The notes under the pieces: generated by a model
Told to the model about the DNA's origin: nothing
Databases searched by the model: none
What the model saw: the letters and a program-made list of their open reading frames with translations, nothing else
Shown: positions 8,792 through 17,983 of the stretch, piece after piece
Layout of the letters: the number at the start of each line of letters is the position of its first letter
Position numbering within the stretch: position 1 is the first letter of the stretch
NCBI GenBank assembly: GCA_902475535.1
Contig: CABRZR010000002.1
Span: 135,230 to 199,229 of the forward strand
Direction: 5' to 3'
Source of the DNA: QAMH01 sp900556425
Lineage (GTDB): Bacteria > Actinomycetota > Coriobacteriia > Coriobacteriales > QAMH01
DNA: 64,000 nucleotides
Position numbers and translations under genes: made by a program

Positions 8792-8819
8792 TTGACTTCT
8801 ATCTCCAGTGGAGTAGATT
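8792..8819 (+). promoter_or_regulatory. Promoter with embedded operator before the TetR gene
   Basis: TTGACT (8792-8797) and TAGATT (8814-8819) are spaced 16 bases. The spacer is a near-perfect inverted repeat, TCTATCTCCA then TGGAGTAGA (8798-8817), so a bound repressor would block the polymerase. Just downstream TACGCGTA and ATACGCGTA repeat. This fits autoregulation by the TetR protein encoded next. Confidence 0.68.
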
Positions 8820-8889
8820 GTACGCGTAGGATATACGCGTATCGCAATAGAGGGGTTTCTTCTGCATCTTGCGCATTTGGGGAGGAAGC

Positions 8890-9501
8890 ATGGCGGCACC
8901 AAGGAACGACGAGGAGCGCGCACGCCTCTACACCACGGCCATGAGGCTGTTTGGCGAGAAGGGATATATCGCCACGTCCTATCAGGACATCGCCGATGCC
9001 TGTGATACGAGCAAATCGGTCGTCCAGCATTACTATCCCCGCAAGGAGATGCTCCTCGCCCTTTTTCTCGATAAGCATTTTGATTGGGTACGCGAGACGG
9101 CGTGCAGGCTTTCTCCGCCTCGTGCCGGCATCATGCAGACGCTATGCATGATGCTCTTTATTCACTTTGGCAAGCTCATCGCGGATGAGAAGAGCTCTCC
9201 GCTTATTCGGGATCTCCTGAGTTTCCGAACGTTTATCGAGGGGCTGGTTATGCGTGAGCGCGACTGGCTCATCGCGCGCTGGCCCGATGCCATCGACAAA
9301 CAATATCTGGGCGATTGTCTCGTCGTCGCCCTCAACGGTGCCTACGGCCTGCTTTCCATCACAACGCTCGAAGACCGCATCGTGACACCGGAATACGTCA
9401 TGCGCCTGTCCTTCGCCCCTTTCGCCATATCGCAGGGTCTGAGCCCTGAACACGTAGAGAACATTATCGAGGAATGCAGCGTGCTGCAGGTAACACAGTA
9501 G
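8890..9501 (+). CDS. TetR/AcrR family transcriptional regulator
   Basis: A 203-residue regulator. The N-terminal HTH spans about residues 10-55 (LFGEKGYIATSYQDIADACD, then the recognition helix and QHYYPRKE). The C-terminal ligand domain is unassigned. The start at 8890 has GGGGAGGAAGC directly before it. It heads a run of five co-directed genes that ends in a molybdoenzyme complex, and the next gene follows after only 10 bases, so it is probably the local regulator of that respiratory operon and of itself. Confidence 0.88.
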   Translation: MAAPRNDEERARLYTTAMRLFGEKGYIATSYQDIADACDTSKSVVQHYYPRKEMLLALFLDKHFDWVRETACRLSPPRAGIMQTLCMMLFIHFGKLIADEKSSPLIRDLLSFRTFIEGLVMRERDWLIARWPDAIDKQYLGDCLVVALNGAYGLLSITTLEDRIVTPEYVMRLSFAPFAISQGLSPEHVENIIEECSVLQVTQ

Positions 9502-9511
9502 GAGGAGCGTC

Positions 9512-11041
9512 ATGAGACCAATGGAATTCGCAAAGAGGACGGCGGCCAACAAGGCCATCGACTACTTCATGGAAGATCCCGTTCCGCGTATCGAGAGCAT
9601 GATGACGAAAATCGACAAAATGCTTCCGGACGCGCTGTTTCCCTCGCAGCGCAAAGCATTTGCTAAGGCCATCGAGGAGCGCAACAACTGGTATCAACTC
9701 TTATGCCGTATTGCCGATCTTGATCCCGAGGTCGCCACGGGCATGCTCAAGTGCTTCCTGACCGAGGCGAACCTCATCGCCTGGGACAAGCAGGAGAAGT
9801 CACGTGAGAAGTATCAGTGCAACGTGCCCTGGGCCGTCTTGCTTGACCCAACGAGCGCCTGCAATCTGCATTGTACGGGGTGCTGGGCGGCGGAGTATGG
9901 TCACAAGCTCAATCTGAGCTACGAGGACATCGACTCCATCATCAATCAGGGCAACGAGCTCGGTACGCACGTCTTTATATATACGGGCGGCGAGCCGCTC
10001 GTGCGAAAGGCAGACCTCATCAAGCTCTGCGACGCTCATCCTGACTCCGCCTTCCTCTGCTTCACCAACGCCACGCTCATTGATCGGGATTTCGTCGAGG
10101 AAGTCGCCCGCGTGAAGAACTTCATCCCGATTATCTCGGCCGAGGGCAGCGAAGAGACTACCGATGCGCGTCGAGGTGCTGGCACCTACCAGAAGATCGA
10201 CAAGGCCATGGACCTGCTCAAGGCGCGCGGCATCCCCTTTGGCGTCTCCATTTGCTATACGAGCCAGAACGCCGATGCGGTCTGCACCGAGGAGTACTAC
10301 GATTGGCTTATCGACAAGGGCGTGTTCTTCGCCTGGATTTTCACCTACATGCCCGTGGGCAAGGACTCCCCGGCCGAGCTCATGCCGAGTCCTCAGCAAC
10401 GCGAGATGCTCTATGACTTCAACCATGCGATGCGGCACGAGAAACCGCTGCTGACCCTCGATTTTCAGAATGATGGCGAGTTCGTGGGTGGCTGCATTGC
10501 CGGTGGTCGTCGCTATCTCCATATCAATGCCAACGGCGATGTGGAGCCTTGCGTGTTCATTCACTACTCGAATGTCAACATCCACGACGTGGGCTTGCTT
10601 GATGCCCTGCGCTCGCCGTTGTTCATGGGTTACTACCATGGTCAGCCCTTCAACGACAATCACCTGCGCCCCTGTCCGATGCTGGAGAACCCCGAGTGCA
10701 TCGAGAAGCTCGTGGAGGATTCGGGTGCGCATTCGACTGACCTTGTCCAGGAGGAGACGGTCTACGAGCTTACCGCCAAGACACGTCCCATGGCACAGCG
10801 CTGGGCGCCTGTCGCCGAGCGCATCTGGACCGACCCGGGCGATGAGCGCGCTTCCGAGCGTCATCGCGATGATTTGGGCCAGGCAACATCCGATCTCAAG
10901 AAGTTCGAGCGCGACGGCCGCGTGGTGCGGAGCGCCTTCGACGAGGAGCGCGACCTGCGCAGTGTCGCCGAGCGCGAGCAGGAGATGGATTGCAAACTGC
11001 GTGAAATTACCGAGACCGAGAGCGAGAAGGTGCTCGTCTAG
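9512..11041 (+). CDS. Radical SAM protein with SPASM-like C-terminal region
   Basis: A 509-residue radical SAM enzyme. The cluster motif is SACNLHCTGCWA (Cys at about 116, 120 and 123), followed by the GGEPL motif. A later Cys-bearing region (CIAGGRRYLHINANGDVEPC, then CPMLENPEC) resembles the auxiliary-cluster region of SPASM/Twitch proteins. Before the radical SAM core lie about 100 residues of helical sequence, and after it a charged tail of about 100 residues. It sits between the TetR gene and the molybdoenzyme genes. A role in maturing that enzyme or in modifying its substrate is inference from position alone; peptide or protein modification is also possible. Confidence 0.85.
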   Translation: MRPMEFAKRTAANKAIDYFMEDPVPRIESMMTKIDKMLPDALFPSQRKAFAKAIEERNNWYQLLCRIADLDPEVATGMLKCFLTEANLIAWDKQEKSREKYQCNVPWAVLLDPTSACNLHCTGCWAAEYGHKLNLSYEDIDSIINQGNELGTHVFIYTGGEPLVRKADLIKLCDAHPDSAFLCFTNATLIDRDFVEEVARVKNFIPIISAEGSEETTDARRGAGTYQKIDKAMDLLKARGIPFGVSICYTSQNADAVCTEEYYDWLIDKGVFFAWIFTYMPVGKDSPAELMPSPQQREMLYDFNHAMRHEKPLLTLDFQNDGEFVGGCIAGGRRYLHINANGDVEPCVFIHYSNVNIHDVGLLDALRSPLFMGYYHGQPFNDNHLRPCPMLENPECIEKLVEDSGAHSTDLVQEETVYELTAKTRPMAQRWAPVAERIWTDPGDERASERHRDDLGQATSDLKKFERDGRVVRSAFDEERDLRSVAEREQEMDCKLREITETESEKVLV

Positions 11042-11092
11042 CCAGGCGATGCGCTGTCAGATTGACCCATGCGGTCGAGTGAGGAGGGACGC

Positions 11093-13678
11093 ATGAGAGA
11101 GAGGAACGTAAGCCGCCGGTCATTTGTGGCTGGCACGGCAGCTGCGACAGCGGCCGCGTGCTTGGGCACGGGAGCACTTCCGTGCGCAAAGGCACTGGCC
11201 GATAACGTCGACCCTGCCGGAGAATGGGTGAGGACGACTTGTTCGCCCAACTGCACGGGAGCTTGTGGTCTCAAGGGCTTCGTGCACGAGGGACAGATCA
11301 AAATGATCTCGCAAGCATCCGATTATCCCTTCGAGGGGTACAACCCGCGCGGTTGTCTCAAGGGCATATCCGTCAACACGATGCTATACGGGCCGCATCG
11401 GCTCACCAAGCCGCTCGTCAAGAACGAGGAGACGGGCAAGATGGAGGAGACCGACTGGGACACGGCGCTCGACGCGGCTGCGACCAAGCTGCGTGACGTC
11501 ATGGACAAGTACGGGCCGGAGTCCGTGGGCGTGATTTGGCAGGTGCAGGGCACTGGCCATATCCAGAAGGGCTCGATCATTCGTCTTTCCAACATGATGG
11601 GGTGGTCGGCTATCGGCTGCTACGAGATGAACGGCGACCTCCCCATGTTCTGGCCCGAGACCTTTGGCGTGCAGAGCGAGGAACTCGAGTCGTACTGCTG
11701 GGAAGACTCCAAGTACACGATGATCTTTGGCTCGAATGTCATGGTCACGCGCCTTCCCGATGCGCACTTTCTCAACATCTCGCGCGAGAACGGCGGCAAG
11801 GTGGTTAACTTCGATCCCAACTACTCGGCGACCTCCGAGAAATCGACCGAATGGGTGCGCCTCAAGCCCGATACCGATGCGGCCTTTGCGCTGGCAGTCG
11901 CCAAGATCATCATCGATGAAGGCCTCTATGACGAGGCCTTCTGCAAGAACTTCACCGATATGCCCCTGCTCGTTGACACCACTACGGGAAAGCGCATCGA
12001 GGCTGCCAACGTGGCGGGGCTCTCGGCCCTGCCATCTCCGGCCTATCGCACCACGTACGTGGCCGTCGATGCCAATGGCAGGCCCTTCGCGGTCAACCCC
12101 GAGCGCCTCGGTGGCATGGAGGGCTGCACGCTTGAGTACACGGGTGATGTGCGCCTCAAAGACGGTACCACCGCGCATGCCAAGAGCGGTTTCAGGTTGC
12201 TGCGCGAGAGCCTCGTGGGCAAGACGGCGCAGTGGGCGAGTGATACCACGAGCATCCCCGTCGAGACCATCGAGCGCATTGCGCAGGAGTGCGCGACCAT
12301 CAAGCCCATGCACATCATCTTCGGTGGTGCGGGCACGCAGTGGTATCACGGCGACCTCAAGGGCCGTTCGCTCGCGCTCATCGCGGCGCTCACGGGCAAC
12401 ATCGGCCAGCTCGGCGGCGGCATCTCGACCTATGTGGGCCAGTACAAGACGCGCTTCATCCCCGCGTCGTGGTTCAACCCGCCGCGCATGAACAAGCACT
12501 CGATGTCATTCCAGTACGCCGTCACCGGCCGCACGGAGACGATGCAGCCAAACGCCTTCCCGCCCAATGGCCTCAAGGCCCTCGTCGTGGGCTGGGGCAA
12601 CCCGATGGACCAGCATAACGTTGCCAACTGGCTGCGCAGCGCCAAGGAGAGCGGCGAGCTCGAATGCCTCGTGACGCTCGACTTCCAGCGTACCACCACG
12701 GTCGACATGAGCGATGTGGCCCTGCCGGCCCCGAGCTGGTACGAGAAGCTCGAGCTCACCACGACGCCACTGCATCCCTGGGTGCAGCTCCAGCAGCAGA
12801 TGGTCGATCCGCCGGGCGAAGCACGCCCCGAGATCTGGATCTGCAAGGAGCTTGCCACGCACATCGATCCCTCGTATGCGGACCAGTGGCCGGTCTTCGA
12901 CGAGTCGCAAGCCGAGCAAGTGGCCGATGATGTCCTGCGCACGCTTTTGGCCAACGGCGGCCCCTATGTCAACCAGCTCACGGCCGAGCAGCTGCGCGAG
13001 GGGCCGGGCAAGCTCTGGCACGCCAATCCGGGCGAGAAGCGCATCCCCTTCTGGAGCCAGATTCACGAGGGGACGCCATTCCCGAGCCAGTCGCTTCCCA
13101 ACGCAATCGACGTGACGGCGCCGTTCGTGCGTTCGGGACGCATCCAGTTCTATCGCGACGAGGATGAGTTCCTCGAGTTGGGAGAGCAGCTTCCGTGCTA
13201 CAAGCCTGCCTTCGAAGACACGGAATACAAGGATGACCCAGAGGCGCGTACCAAGTACCCACTCGCCTTCATCACGCGAAACAGCACCTATCGCGTGCAC
13301 TCCACGTACGTGAACAATCCCTTCATGCTCGAGCTGCAAAACAGCATGCCCAAGATCTTCATGAATCCGGACGACGCCAAGGAGCGTGGCCTGGAGGCAG
13401 GCGATCTGGTCGAGGCCTACAACGGGCGTGGCAAGTGCCAGGGTGGCCTCGTGCTCGACCCGGGCATGTATCCCGGGCAGGCCATCTTCGATCAGGGCTG
13501 GTGGAGCGAGTACATGGACGGCGACAGCTACAACTCGCTCATCTATCCGTGGATCAATCCCACCAACGAGGTGTATTACCTCTCGGGCGTGTGGTCGCCC
13601 AACATGGCGTGGAACGAATGCGCATGTAATGTCCGTCTACTGCAAAAGGGCGGTGCGCGTAAGGAGGTCATGCAATGA
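11093..13678 (+). CDS. Molybdopterin oxidoreductase catalytic subunit (DMSO reductase superfamily), Tat-exported
   Basis: An 861-residue catalytic subunit. The Tat signal SRRSFVAGTAAA lies within the first 20 residues, followed by an [4Fe-4S] motif (CSPNCTGAC, then RGCLKG) and the molybdopterin and MoCo-binding domains (for example FGGAGTQWYHGD and the C-terminal dinucleotide-binding domain from about residue 730). It would act outside the membrane as the terminal reductase of an anaerobic respiratory chain. I start at 11093, because GAGGAGGG precedes this ATG. It overlaps the ferredoxin gene by four bases. The electron acceptor is not readable: DMSO/TMAO-type, sulfur oxyanion or organic substrates are all possible. 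Confidence 0.93.
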   Translation: MRERNVSRRSFVAGTAAATAAACLGTGALPCAKALADNVDPAGEWVRTTCSPNCTGACGLKGFVHEGQIKMISQASDYPFEGYNPRGCLKGISVNTMLYGPHRLTKPLVKNEETGKMEETDWDTALDAAATKLRDVMDKYGPESVGVIWQVQGTGHIQKGSIIRLSNMMGWSAIGCYEMNGDLPMFWPETFGVQSEELESYCWEDSKYTMIFGSNVMVTRLPDAHFLNISRENGGKVVNFDPNYSATSEKSTEWVRLKPDTDAAFALAVAKIIIDEGLYDEAFCKNFTDMPLLVDTTTGKRIEAANVAGLSALPSPAYRTTYVAVDANGRPFAVNPERLGGMEGCTLEYTGDVRLKDGTTAHAKSGFRLLRESLVGKTAQWASDTTSIPVETIERIAQECATIKPMHIIFGGAGTQWYHGDLKGRSLALIAALTGNIGQLGGGISTYVGQYKTRFIPASWFNPPRMNKHSMSFQYAVTGRTETMQPNAFPPNGLKALVVGWGNPMDQHNVANWLRSAKESGELECLVTLDFQRTTTVDMSDVALPAPSWYEKLELTTTPLHPWVQLQQQMVDPPGEARPEIWICKELATHIDPSYADQWPVFDESQAEQVADDVLRTLLANGGPYVNQLTAEQLREGPGKLWHANPGEKRIPFWSQIHEGTPFPSQSLPNAIDVTAPFVRSGRIQFYRDEDEFLELGEQLPCYKPAFEDTEYKDDPEARTKYPLAFITRNSTYRVHSTYVNNPFMLELQNSMPKIFMNPDDAKERGLEAGDLVEAYNGRGKCQGGLVLDPGMYPGQAIFDQGWWSEYMDGDSYNSLIYPWINPTNEVYYLSGVWSPNMAWNECACNVRLLQKGGARKEVMQ

Positions 13679-14352
13679 GATACGCAATGGCCATAGACCT
13701 TGACCGCTGCATTGGATGCAGGACGTGCGCGGTCATCTGCAAGGATCACAACGCAGAACCCCGCGGCATCTGGTGGAACCGTGTCTTTGCGCCGGGTGCT
13801 CCCGAATACGGCACCTCGGTGATCGTGGATGGCATGCCTCGTATGGAGTTTCTGCCCATCAGCTGCCAGCACTGCGAAAACGCCCCCTGCCAGCAGGTGT
13901 GCCCGACGGGCGCCACCTACACCGACGATACGGGTACCGTGCTCGTCGACTACGAGAAGTGCATTGGCTGCCGCTACTGCATCACGGCATGCCCCTACGA
14001 GGTGCGCCAGTTCAACTGGAGCAAGCCCGATGGCGTCGAGGGCGTCGACGGCGAGTATCGCTGGGGGTATCCGGAGGATTATCGCCAGGACGGCCGTCTC
14101 GTCTACACACCAGTGCGGCCCGAAGGCGTGGTCGAGAAATGCACGTTCTGCGTCCAGTACACCAACCAGGGCGGCACTCCTGCGTGCTGCACGGGCTGTC
14201 CGGCAAACGCGCGCATCTTCGGTGACATCGAGGATGCGGATTCCGAGATTTCGCAGTACATGTCCGGGCGCGAGTGGCTCGTGCTCGGCGAGTCGCATGG
14301 CACCAAGCCCAAGGTGTATTACCTGCCTTCCAAGCGCGGAGAGGGGGAGTAG
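13675..14352 (+). CDS. Four-cluster ferredoxin subunit (DmsB/NrfC-like)
   Basis: A 225-residue iron-sulfur protein with four Cys clusters: CIGCRTCAVIC near residue 12, CQHCENAPCQQVCPTG near 64, CIGCRYCITACP near 98 and a further set including CTFC and CCTGCP. This is the standard electron-transfer subunit of DMSO-reductase-like complexes, carrying electrons from the membrane anchor to the molybdenum subunit. It overlaps the catalytic gene (ATGA) and lies two bases before the anchor gene. It has no signal peptide, so it would be exported together with the Tat-signal subunit. Confidence 0.95.
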   Translation: MRYAMAIDLDRCIGCRTCAVICKDHNAEPRGIWWNRVFAPGAPEYGTSVIVDGMPRMEFLPISCQHCENAPCQQVCPTGATYTDDTGTVLVDYEKCIGCRYCITACPYEVRQFNWSKPDGVEGVDGEYRWGYPEDYRQDGRLVYTPVRPEGVVEKCTFCVQYTNQGGTPACCTGCPANARIFGDIEDADSEISQYMSGREWLVLGESHGTKPKVYYLPSKRGEGE

Positions 14353-14354
14353 CC

Positions 14355-15683
14355 ATGACACAGGACGTTCAACACGCAAAGAAGTGGCCCATCATTCTGA
14401 CCGTCGTCTTCATCGCAGTCGGTTGCGCGGCGTGGATTTGCCAGCTCACCATGGGCCTTCTCGTTGGCTCGGGCATGAGCAATACCTTCGCCTGGGGCCT
14501 CATGATCGCGGTTTTCGCCTTCCTCGTCGGTTTTGGCGCAGGTAGCCAGTTTGTTGCCTGCTATATCGTCCTCGGCAACCGGCATGATCTCATGCCCTAT
14601 GTCAAGACCGCGCAGGTTGTGGCCCTTGCCGGTGCCATCGGCGCAGGTGTAGCGATTCTCATCGACCTGGGGCATCCGGCGCACATCATGGCGATGCTCA
14701 TGGGGCCGAATCCCACGTCTGCGCTTACCTGGGACATGATTGCCCTCACGGTGTTCATTATCATCGCCATCATCAACCTCATTGCCGTCGCACGACAGAG
14801 CAAGCTGCTAAAGTTCTGGATGGTCTTGGGCCTCATCAGTGCGTTTGCGCTGCAGCTCGTCGAGGGCCTGCTCTTCGCGCTCATGGAAGCGCGCGTCTGG
14901 TGGCACAGCTTCATCATGCCCATCGATTTCATCGTGGTCGCCGTCGTATGCGGCCTTGCCGTCGCGGTTATCATCTGCGCGCTCAAACATGACGAGTTCA
15001 AGCCCGAGGCATTGCACGATCTGAGCTTTCTGCTCGCGGTGGCGATCATCATTCACCTGGCGCTTGCCATCATCGACCTGCTGATTGTCTGCTTCGGCGG
15101 AAGTGCGGCAGATGGTGGAGCGCTCGCGGCGCTGGGCAGCGTTTGGCTGTTCTACGCGCTCGAGCTCGGCTTGCCCCTAGCGGCAGTCTTCGTGCTGCTT
15201 CGAGGCAAGAACGATCCCACCAAGAACATGCTCATTGGCGGCGTGCTGGTCGTTGTCGGCATGTTCTTCCATCGCCTCATGTTGCTATATCCGGCATTTG
15301 CCAGCCCCACGCTCTATGTGCCGCTTTCCAACGAGCCCTCACCGAGCTGGCCGCTGCCTGCCTCGACGGGTCTCTACGACCATACGGGCAATGCTTTCGA
15401 GATCGCGCAGGGCTATATCCCCAACTTCTTCGAGTGGGCGAGCATGCTGTTGCCTCTCGGCGTCGCGTTGGCCGTTTTCCTCGTGGGGACTTGGTTCGTT
15501 GGTAGGATGGGCAAGTCCCTCTCGACGACGGGCGCTCAAACGTTCGATGCATCGCACGCTGCCGCATCCGATGAAGCCGTCGTAGTCGATGAGATCGATG
15601 ACGAGCCGATCGATGGAGGCATTGTCGACGAGGTCGCCGTCAAGGAGGCCGTCGCCACTGACAAGAAGGAGAAGTCCCAATGA
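14355..15683 (+). CDS. Membrane anchor subunit of the molybdoenzyme (NrfD/DmsC-like)
   Basis: A 442-residue protein with eight to ten membrane helices spread through residues 12-395 and a hydrophilic acidic tail of about 50 residues. It would oxidise menaquinol and pass electrons to the ferredoxin subunit. The start at 14355 follows GGGGGAG by about five bases. It ends in a four-base overlap with the next gene. The acidic C-terminal tail is longer than in classic DmsC. Confidence 0.88.
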   Translation: MTQDVQHAKKWPIILTVVFIAVGCAAWICQLTMGLLVGSGMSNTFAWGLMIAVFAFLVGFGAGSQFVACYIVLGNRHDLMPYVKTAQVVALAGAIGAGVAILIDLGHPAHIMAMLMGPNPTSALTWDMIALTVFIIIAIINLIAVARQSKLLKFWMVLGLISAFALQLVEGLLFALMEARVWWHSFIMPIDFIVVAVVCGLAVAVIICALKHDEFKPEALHDLSFLLAVAIIIHLALAIIDLLIVCFGGSAADGGALAALGSVWLFYALELGLPLAAVFVLLRGKNDPTKNMLIGGVLVVVGMFFHRLMLLYPAFASPTLYVPLSNEPSPSWPLPASTGLYDHTGNAFEIAQGYIPNFFEWASMLLPLGVALAVFLVGTWFVGRMGKSLSTTGAQTFDASHAAASDEAVVVDEIDDEPIDGGIVDEVAVKEAVATDKKEKSQ

Positions 15684-16330
15684 AGCCAATGAAGAAAGCG
15701 CTCGCCCTCGTGCTCGGCGTGGCGCTCATGATGAATGCGGCGCTTTGCATCACCGCATGTGGTCAGGGCACATCTGGCAGCGGCACGACATCGTCGAGCG
15801 CCGCGTCATCGGATGCGGCAAACAAGACGCTTGTCGTCTATTACTCGGCCACGGGCAATACGGCAAAAGTCGCCGAGGACATCGTGAACGAAAACGACGT
15901 GGACGTCTTTGCCATTATGCCCGAGCAGCCCTATTCCGCCGAGGACCTTGCCTGGACCGACGAGAACAGCCGCGTTTCCAAGGAGCACGCCGACCCTGCC
16001 CTCCAAGACGTCGCCCTTCTTCAGGACACGCCCGATAACTGGGATTCCTACGAGACGGTCATCATTGGCTATCCCATCTGGTGGGGTCAGGCGGCCTATC
16101 CCGTCGCCAGTTTCGTCAAGGCCAATGACTTTGCGGGCAAGACCGTCATTCCGTTTTGCACCTCGGCCTCGTCCGATATCGGTGACAGCGCCCAGAACCT
16201 CGCAGACCTCGCCAAGAGCGGGGAGTGGATGGGCGGCATGCGTTTCCCGTCTGCCGTAAACAGCGACGAGGTGCGTCAGTGGGTCGATGATCTGGGGCTC
16301 GAGAACCAGAGCCTGCGGTCGATGAACTAG
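15680..16330 (+). CDS. Flavodoxin-like lipoprotein
   Basis: A 216-residue protein with a lipoprotein signal peptide (lipobox ITAC, Cys at about residue 27) and a Ser/Thr-rich linker, then a flavodoxin fold. The FMN phosphate loop is YYSATGNTAKVAEDI, and YPIWWGQAAYPV matches the second flavin loop of the flavodoxin_4 group. It would sit on the outer face of the membrane, an unusual place for a flavodoxin, and it is co-translated with the molybdoenzyme anchor (ATGA overlap). A role as an extracytoplasmic electron donor or acceptor for that complex is an inference from this arrangement. Confidence 0.85.
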   Translation: MKPMKKALALVLGVALMMNAALCITACGQGTSGSGTTSSSAASSDAANKTLVVYYSATGNTAKVAEDIVNENDVDVFAIMPEQPYSAEDLAWTDENSRVSKEHADPALQDVALLQDTPDNWDSYETVIIGYPIWWGQAAYPVASFVKANDFAGKTVIPFCTSASSDIGDSAQNLADLAKSGEWMGGMRFPSAVNSDEVRQWVDDLGLENQSLRSMN

Positions 16331-16342
16331 AAGACGGATCCC

Positions 16343-17293
16343 ATGATTGAGCTGCTAAAGACCGTTGACGGTGCGCTCGCGAGAATCGAGCGCATCGAGG
16401 CGGGCTGCTGGGTCAACGTATGCATTCCCGATGACGACGAGATCCGGTGGCTTCGCGATAACCTGGGCATAGGTGACGATTTCATCGATGCCATGCTTGA
16501 TCGCGACGAGATTTCGCGTATCGACAAGGACGAGGATGCCAATCAGGCCCTCGTCGTCGTCGATTATCCGGCTGCCGAGGGCATGGATGACCAGGCGGCC
16601 CCGGGACTCGAGCAATTCGATACCCAGCCCATCTCCATTCTCCTCATCGAGAATCCAGGCGTCGTCGTGACCCTGACCAATGCCTCGTGCGCCGTCATCG
16701 AGAAGTTCAAGGACGACAAGGCGATTTCCATCTCCACGGGCAAGCGGACGCGCTTTTTGCTCGAGGTCCTCCTGGAAGTCTCGCAAAGCTACATCGACGC
16801 CCTGCGCATATTGGAGAAGCAGACCTTGGCCCTCGAGCGCAGGATGCGCAAGAAGCAGAACAACGAGGGACTCATGAACATGCTCGGCATCGAGAAATCG
16901 CTGCTCTACATGTCGACGTCGCTCAAGAGCTCCGCTCCCACCCTGCAGGCCATCAGGAATGGGCAGTTCGCGAAGCTGTTCGAGGAGGACCAGGAGCTGC
17001 TCAATGACGTGATCGTCGAGTACAGGCAGGCATCCGAGATGTGCTCGATCTACACCGACGTCATCACCAAGGCCATGGACGCCTTTTCGGGCGTCGTCAG
17101 CAACAATGTCAACGCCTCCATGAGCTTTCTTACCATGGCGACGCTGCTGCTGTCCATCCCCACGGCCGTCTTCAGCTTCTACGGCATGAACACCGATCTT
17201 TTGCCCATGAGCGATTCGTGGATATTCCCCGCGCTGCTCTCGATTGCCCTGGCGGCCATAGCCGTCGTCATACTGTTGCGCTGGAGAAAGTGA
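16343..17293 (+). CDS. CorA-family divalent cation transporter
   Basis: A 316-residue protein with a long cytoplasmic N-terminal part rich in helices and two C-terminal membrane helices. The first ends in the family pore signature YGMN (at about residue 283), and a short basic tail RWRK follows. Members move Mg2+, Co2+ or Ni2+. It begins 12 bases after the flavodoxin-like gene and may share its transcript. A GGGAC hairpin closes it. The signature is intact; the ion is not predictable. Confidence 0.92.
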   Translation: MIELLKTVDGALARIERIEAGCWVNVCIPDDDEIRWLRDNLGIGDDFIDAMLDRDEISRIDKDEDANQALVVVDYPAAEGMDDQAAPGLEQFDTQPISILLIENPGVVVTLTNASCAVIEKFKDDKAISISTGKRTRFLLEVLLEVSQSYIDALRILEKQTLALERRMRKKQNNEGLMNMLGIEKSLLYMSTSLKSSAPTLQAIRNGQFAKLFEEDQELLNDVIVEYRQASEMCSIYTDVITKAMDAFSGVVSNNVNASMSFLTMATLLLSIPTAVFSFYGMNTDLLPMSDSWIFPALLSIALAAIAVVILLRWRK

Positions 17294-17298
17294 CTTCG

Positions 17299-17330
17299 GG
17301 GACTGGGACAGGGGGCCCTGTCCCAGTCCC
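17299..17330. repeat. GGGACTGGGACAGGG palindrome between convergent genes
   Basis: Two perfect 15-bp arms separated by GG, lying between the corA stop and the convergent methyltransferase stop. It could end transcription from both sides, although no T-run follows. It is the G-rich variant of the dispersed GRGACA hairpins. Confidence 0.75.
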
Positions 17331-17342
17331 GGTCGCGTGCCG

Positions 17343-17936
17343 TTACCGCTTCGAACCGCCGAAGAAGTACGTGAATGGCGTGTCCGCCATCATGTCGATA
17401 TCGAACGCATCCTGCCAATCGAGCGCGGCCTCTTGTTCGGGAAGCAGGTCGCTCGTGACATCTGCCGGCACGTTCGCATGATGCGCGTTGAGCGTTTCGC
17501 GGCTCATGCCGTGCGCGACGAGGAATCTTCCACCGGGCACGAGCAGGGATGCGGTCGCCTCGACGAGCGCATCTTTGTCGAGGATGTGCGGATAGGCGTT
17601 GTAAATGACCACGGTATCGAAGGGCTCATCACTCGCGTAGTCGAGGATGTCGCGGCACTCGAAGCGCAGACGCTCGTCAGGCACATTGGCAAAGGTATCG
17701 CGTGCGCAGGCGAGCATCGCCTCTGACAGGTCGAGTCCGACGATGCTTGCGGCTCCGAGCTCAAGGTAGGCGCGCTCCATGATGCCCGTGCCGCAGCCGA
17801 CATCGAGTACGCGCGAACCCTCGCGGACGCCAGCGAGTTGGGCAATCATGAGGTGCTTGGGGCCTGCTGGTTCGGCCTGCTCGTTCCAGGTTGCGGCGCG
17901 TTCGTCGAAGTAGGCGCCTATCGTGCCGATGCTCAT
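17343..17936 (-). CDS. Class I SAM-dependent methyltransferase
   Basis: A 197-residue methyltransferase with motif I VLDVGCGTGIMERA (at about residue 46), the acidic residue ending motif II (GLDLSEAML) and motif IV-like FDTVVIYNAYPH. I start at the ATG at 17936, about seven bases after AAAGG; a GTG directly before it is an alternative. It follows the metal ABC importer genes on the same strand after 42 bases, which contain a strong palindrome. A link to the importer (for example cofactor or metallophore chemistry) is only suggested by position. Confidence 0.82.
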   Translation of the reverse strand: MSIGTIGAYFDERAATWNEQAEPAGPKHLMIAQLAGVREGSRVLDVGCGTGIMERAYLELGAASIVGLDLSEAMLACARDTFANVPDERLRFECRDILDYASDEPFDTVVIYNAYPHILDKDALVEATASLLVPGGRFLVAHGMSRETLNAHHANVPADVTSDLLPEQEAALDWQDAFDIDMMADTPFTYFFGGSKR

Positions 17937-17950
17937 CACGGATCCTTTCT

Positions 17951-17983
17951 AATGAGACAGTTGCTCAGAGCAACTGTCTCATT
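17951..17983. repeat. TGAGACAGTTGCTC palindrome
   Basis: Perfect 16-bp arms around a single A. It overlaps the stop codon of the ABC ATPase. The core is the same as at 56306 and close to that at 2358. Without an unpaired loop, the inner bases would open in RNA to leave a hairpin of about 14 bp. Confidence 0.8.

Noticed and set aside
11384..13339. Antisense frames of 371 and 277 codons opposite the molybdoenzyme gene
   Set aside because: Opposite a complete catalytic subunit; no recognisable domain or start signal.
11093..13678. Catechol dehydroxylase of the Eggerthella type
   Set aside because: The operon contains a four-cluster ferredoxin and an NrfD-like anchor and resembles respiratory DMSO-reductase-type complexes. 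The substrate cannot be told, so I did not assign one.
17951..17983. Intrinsic terminator of the importer operon
   Set aside because: On the coding (minus) strand no T-run follows the hairpin, and the same core recurs elsewhere, so I list it as a repeat.
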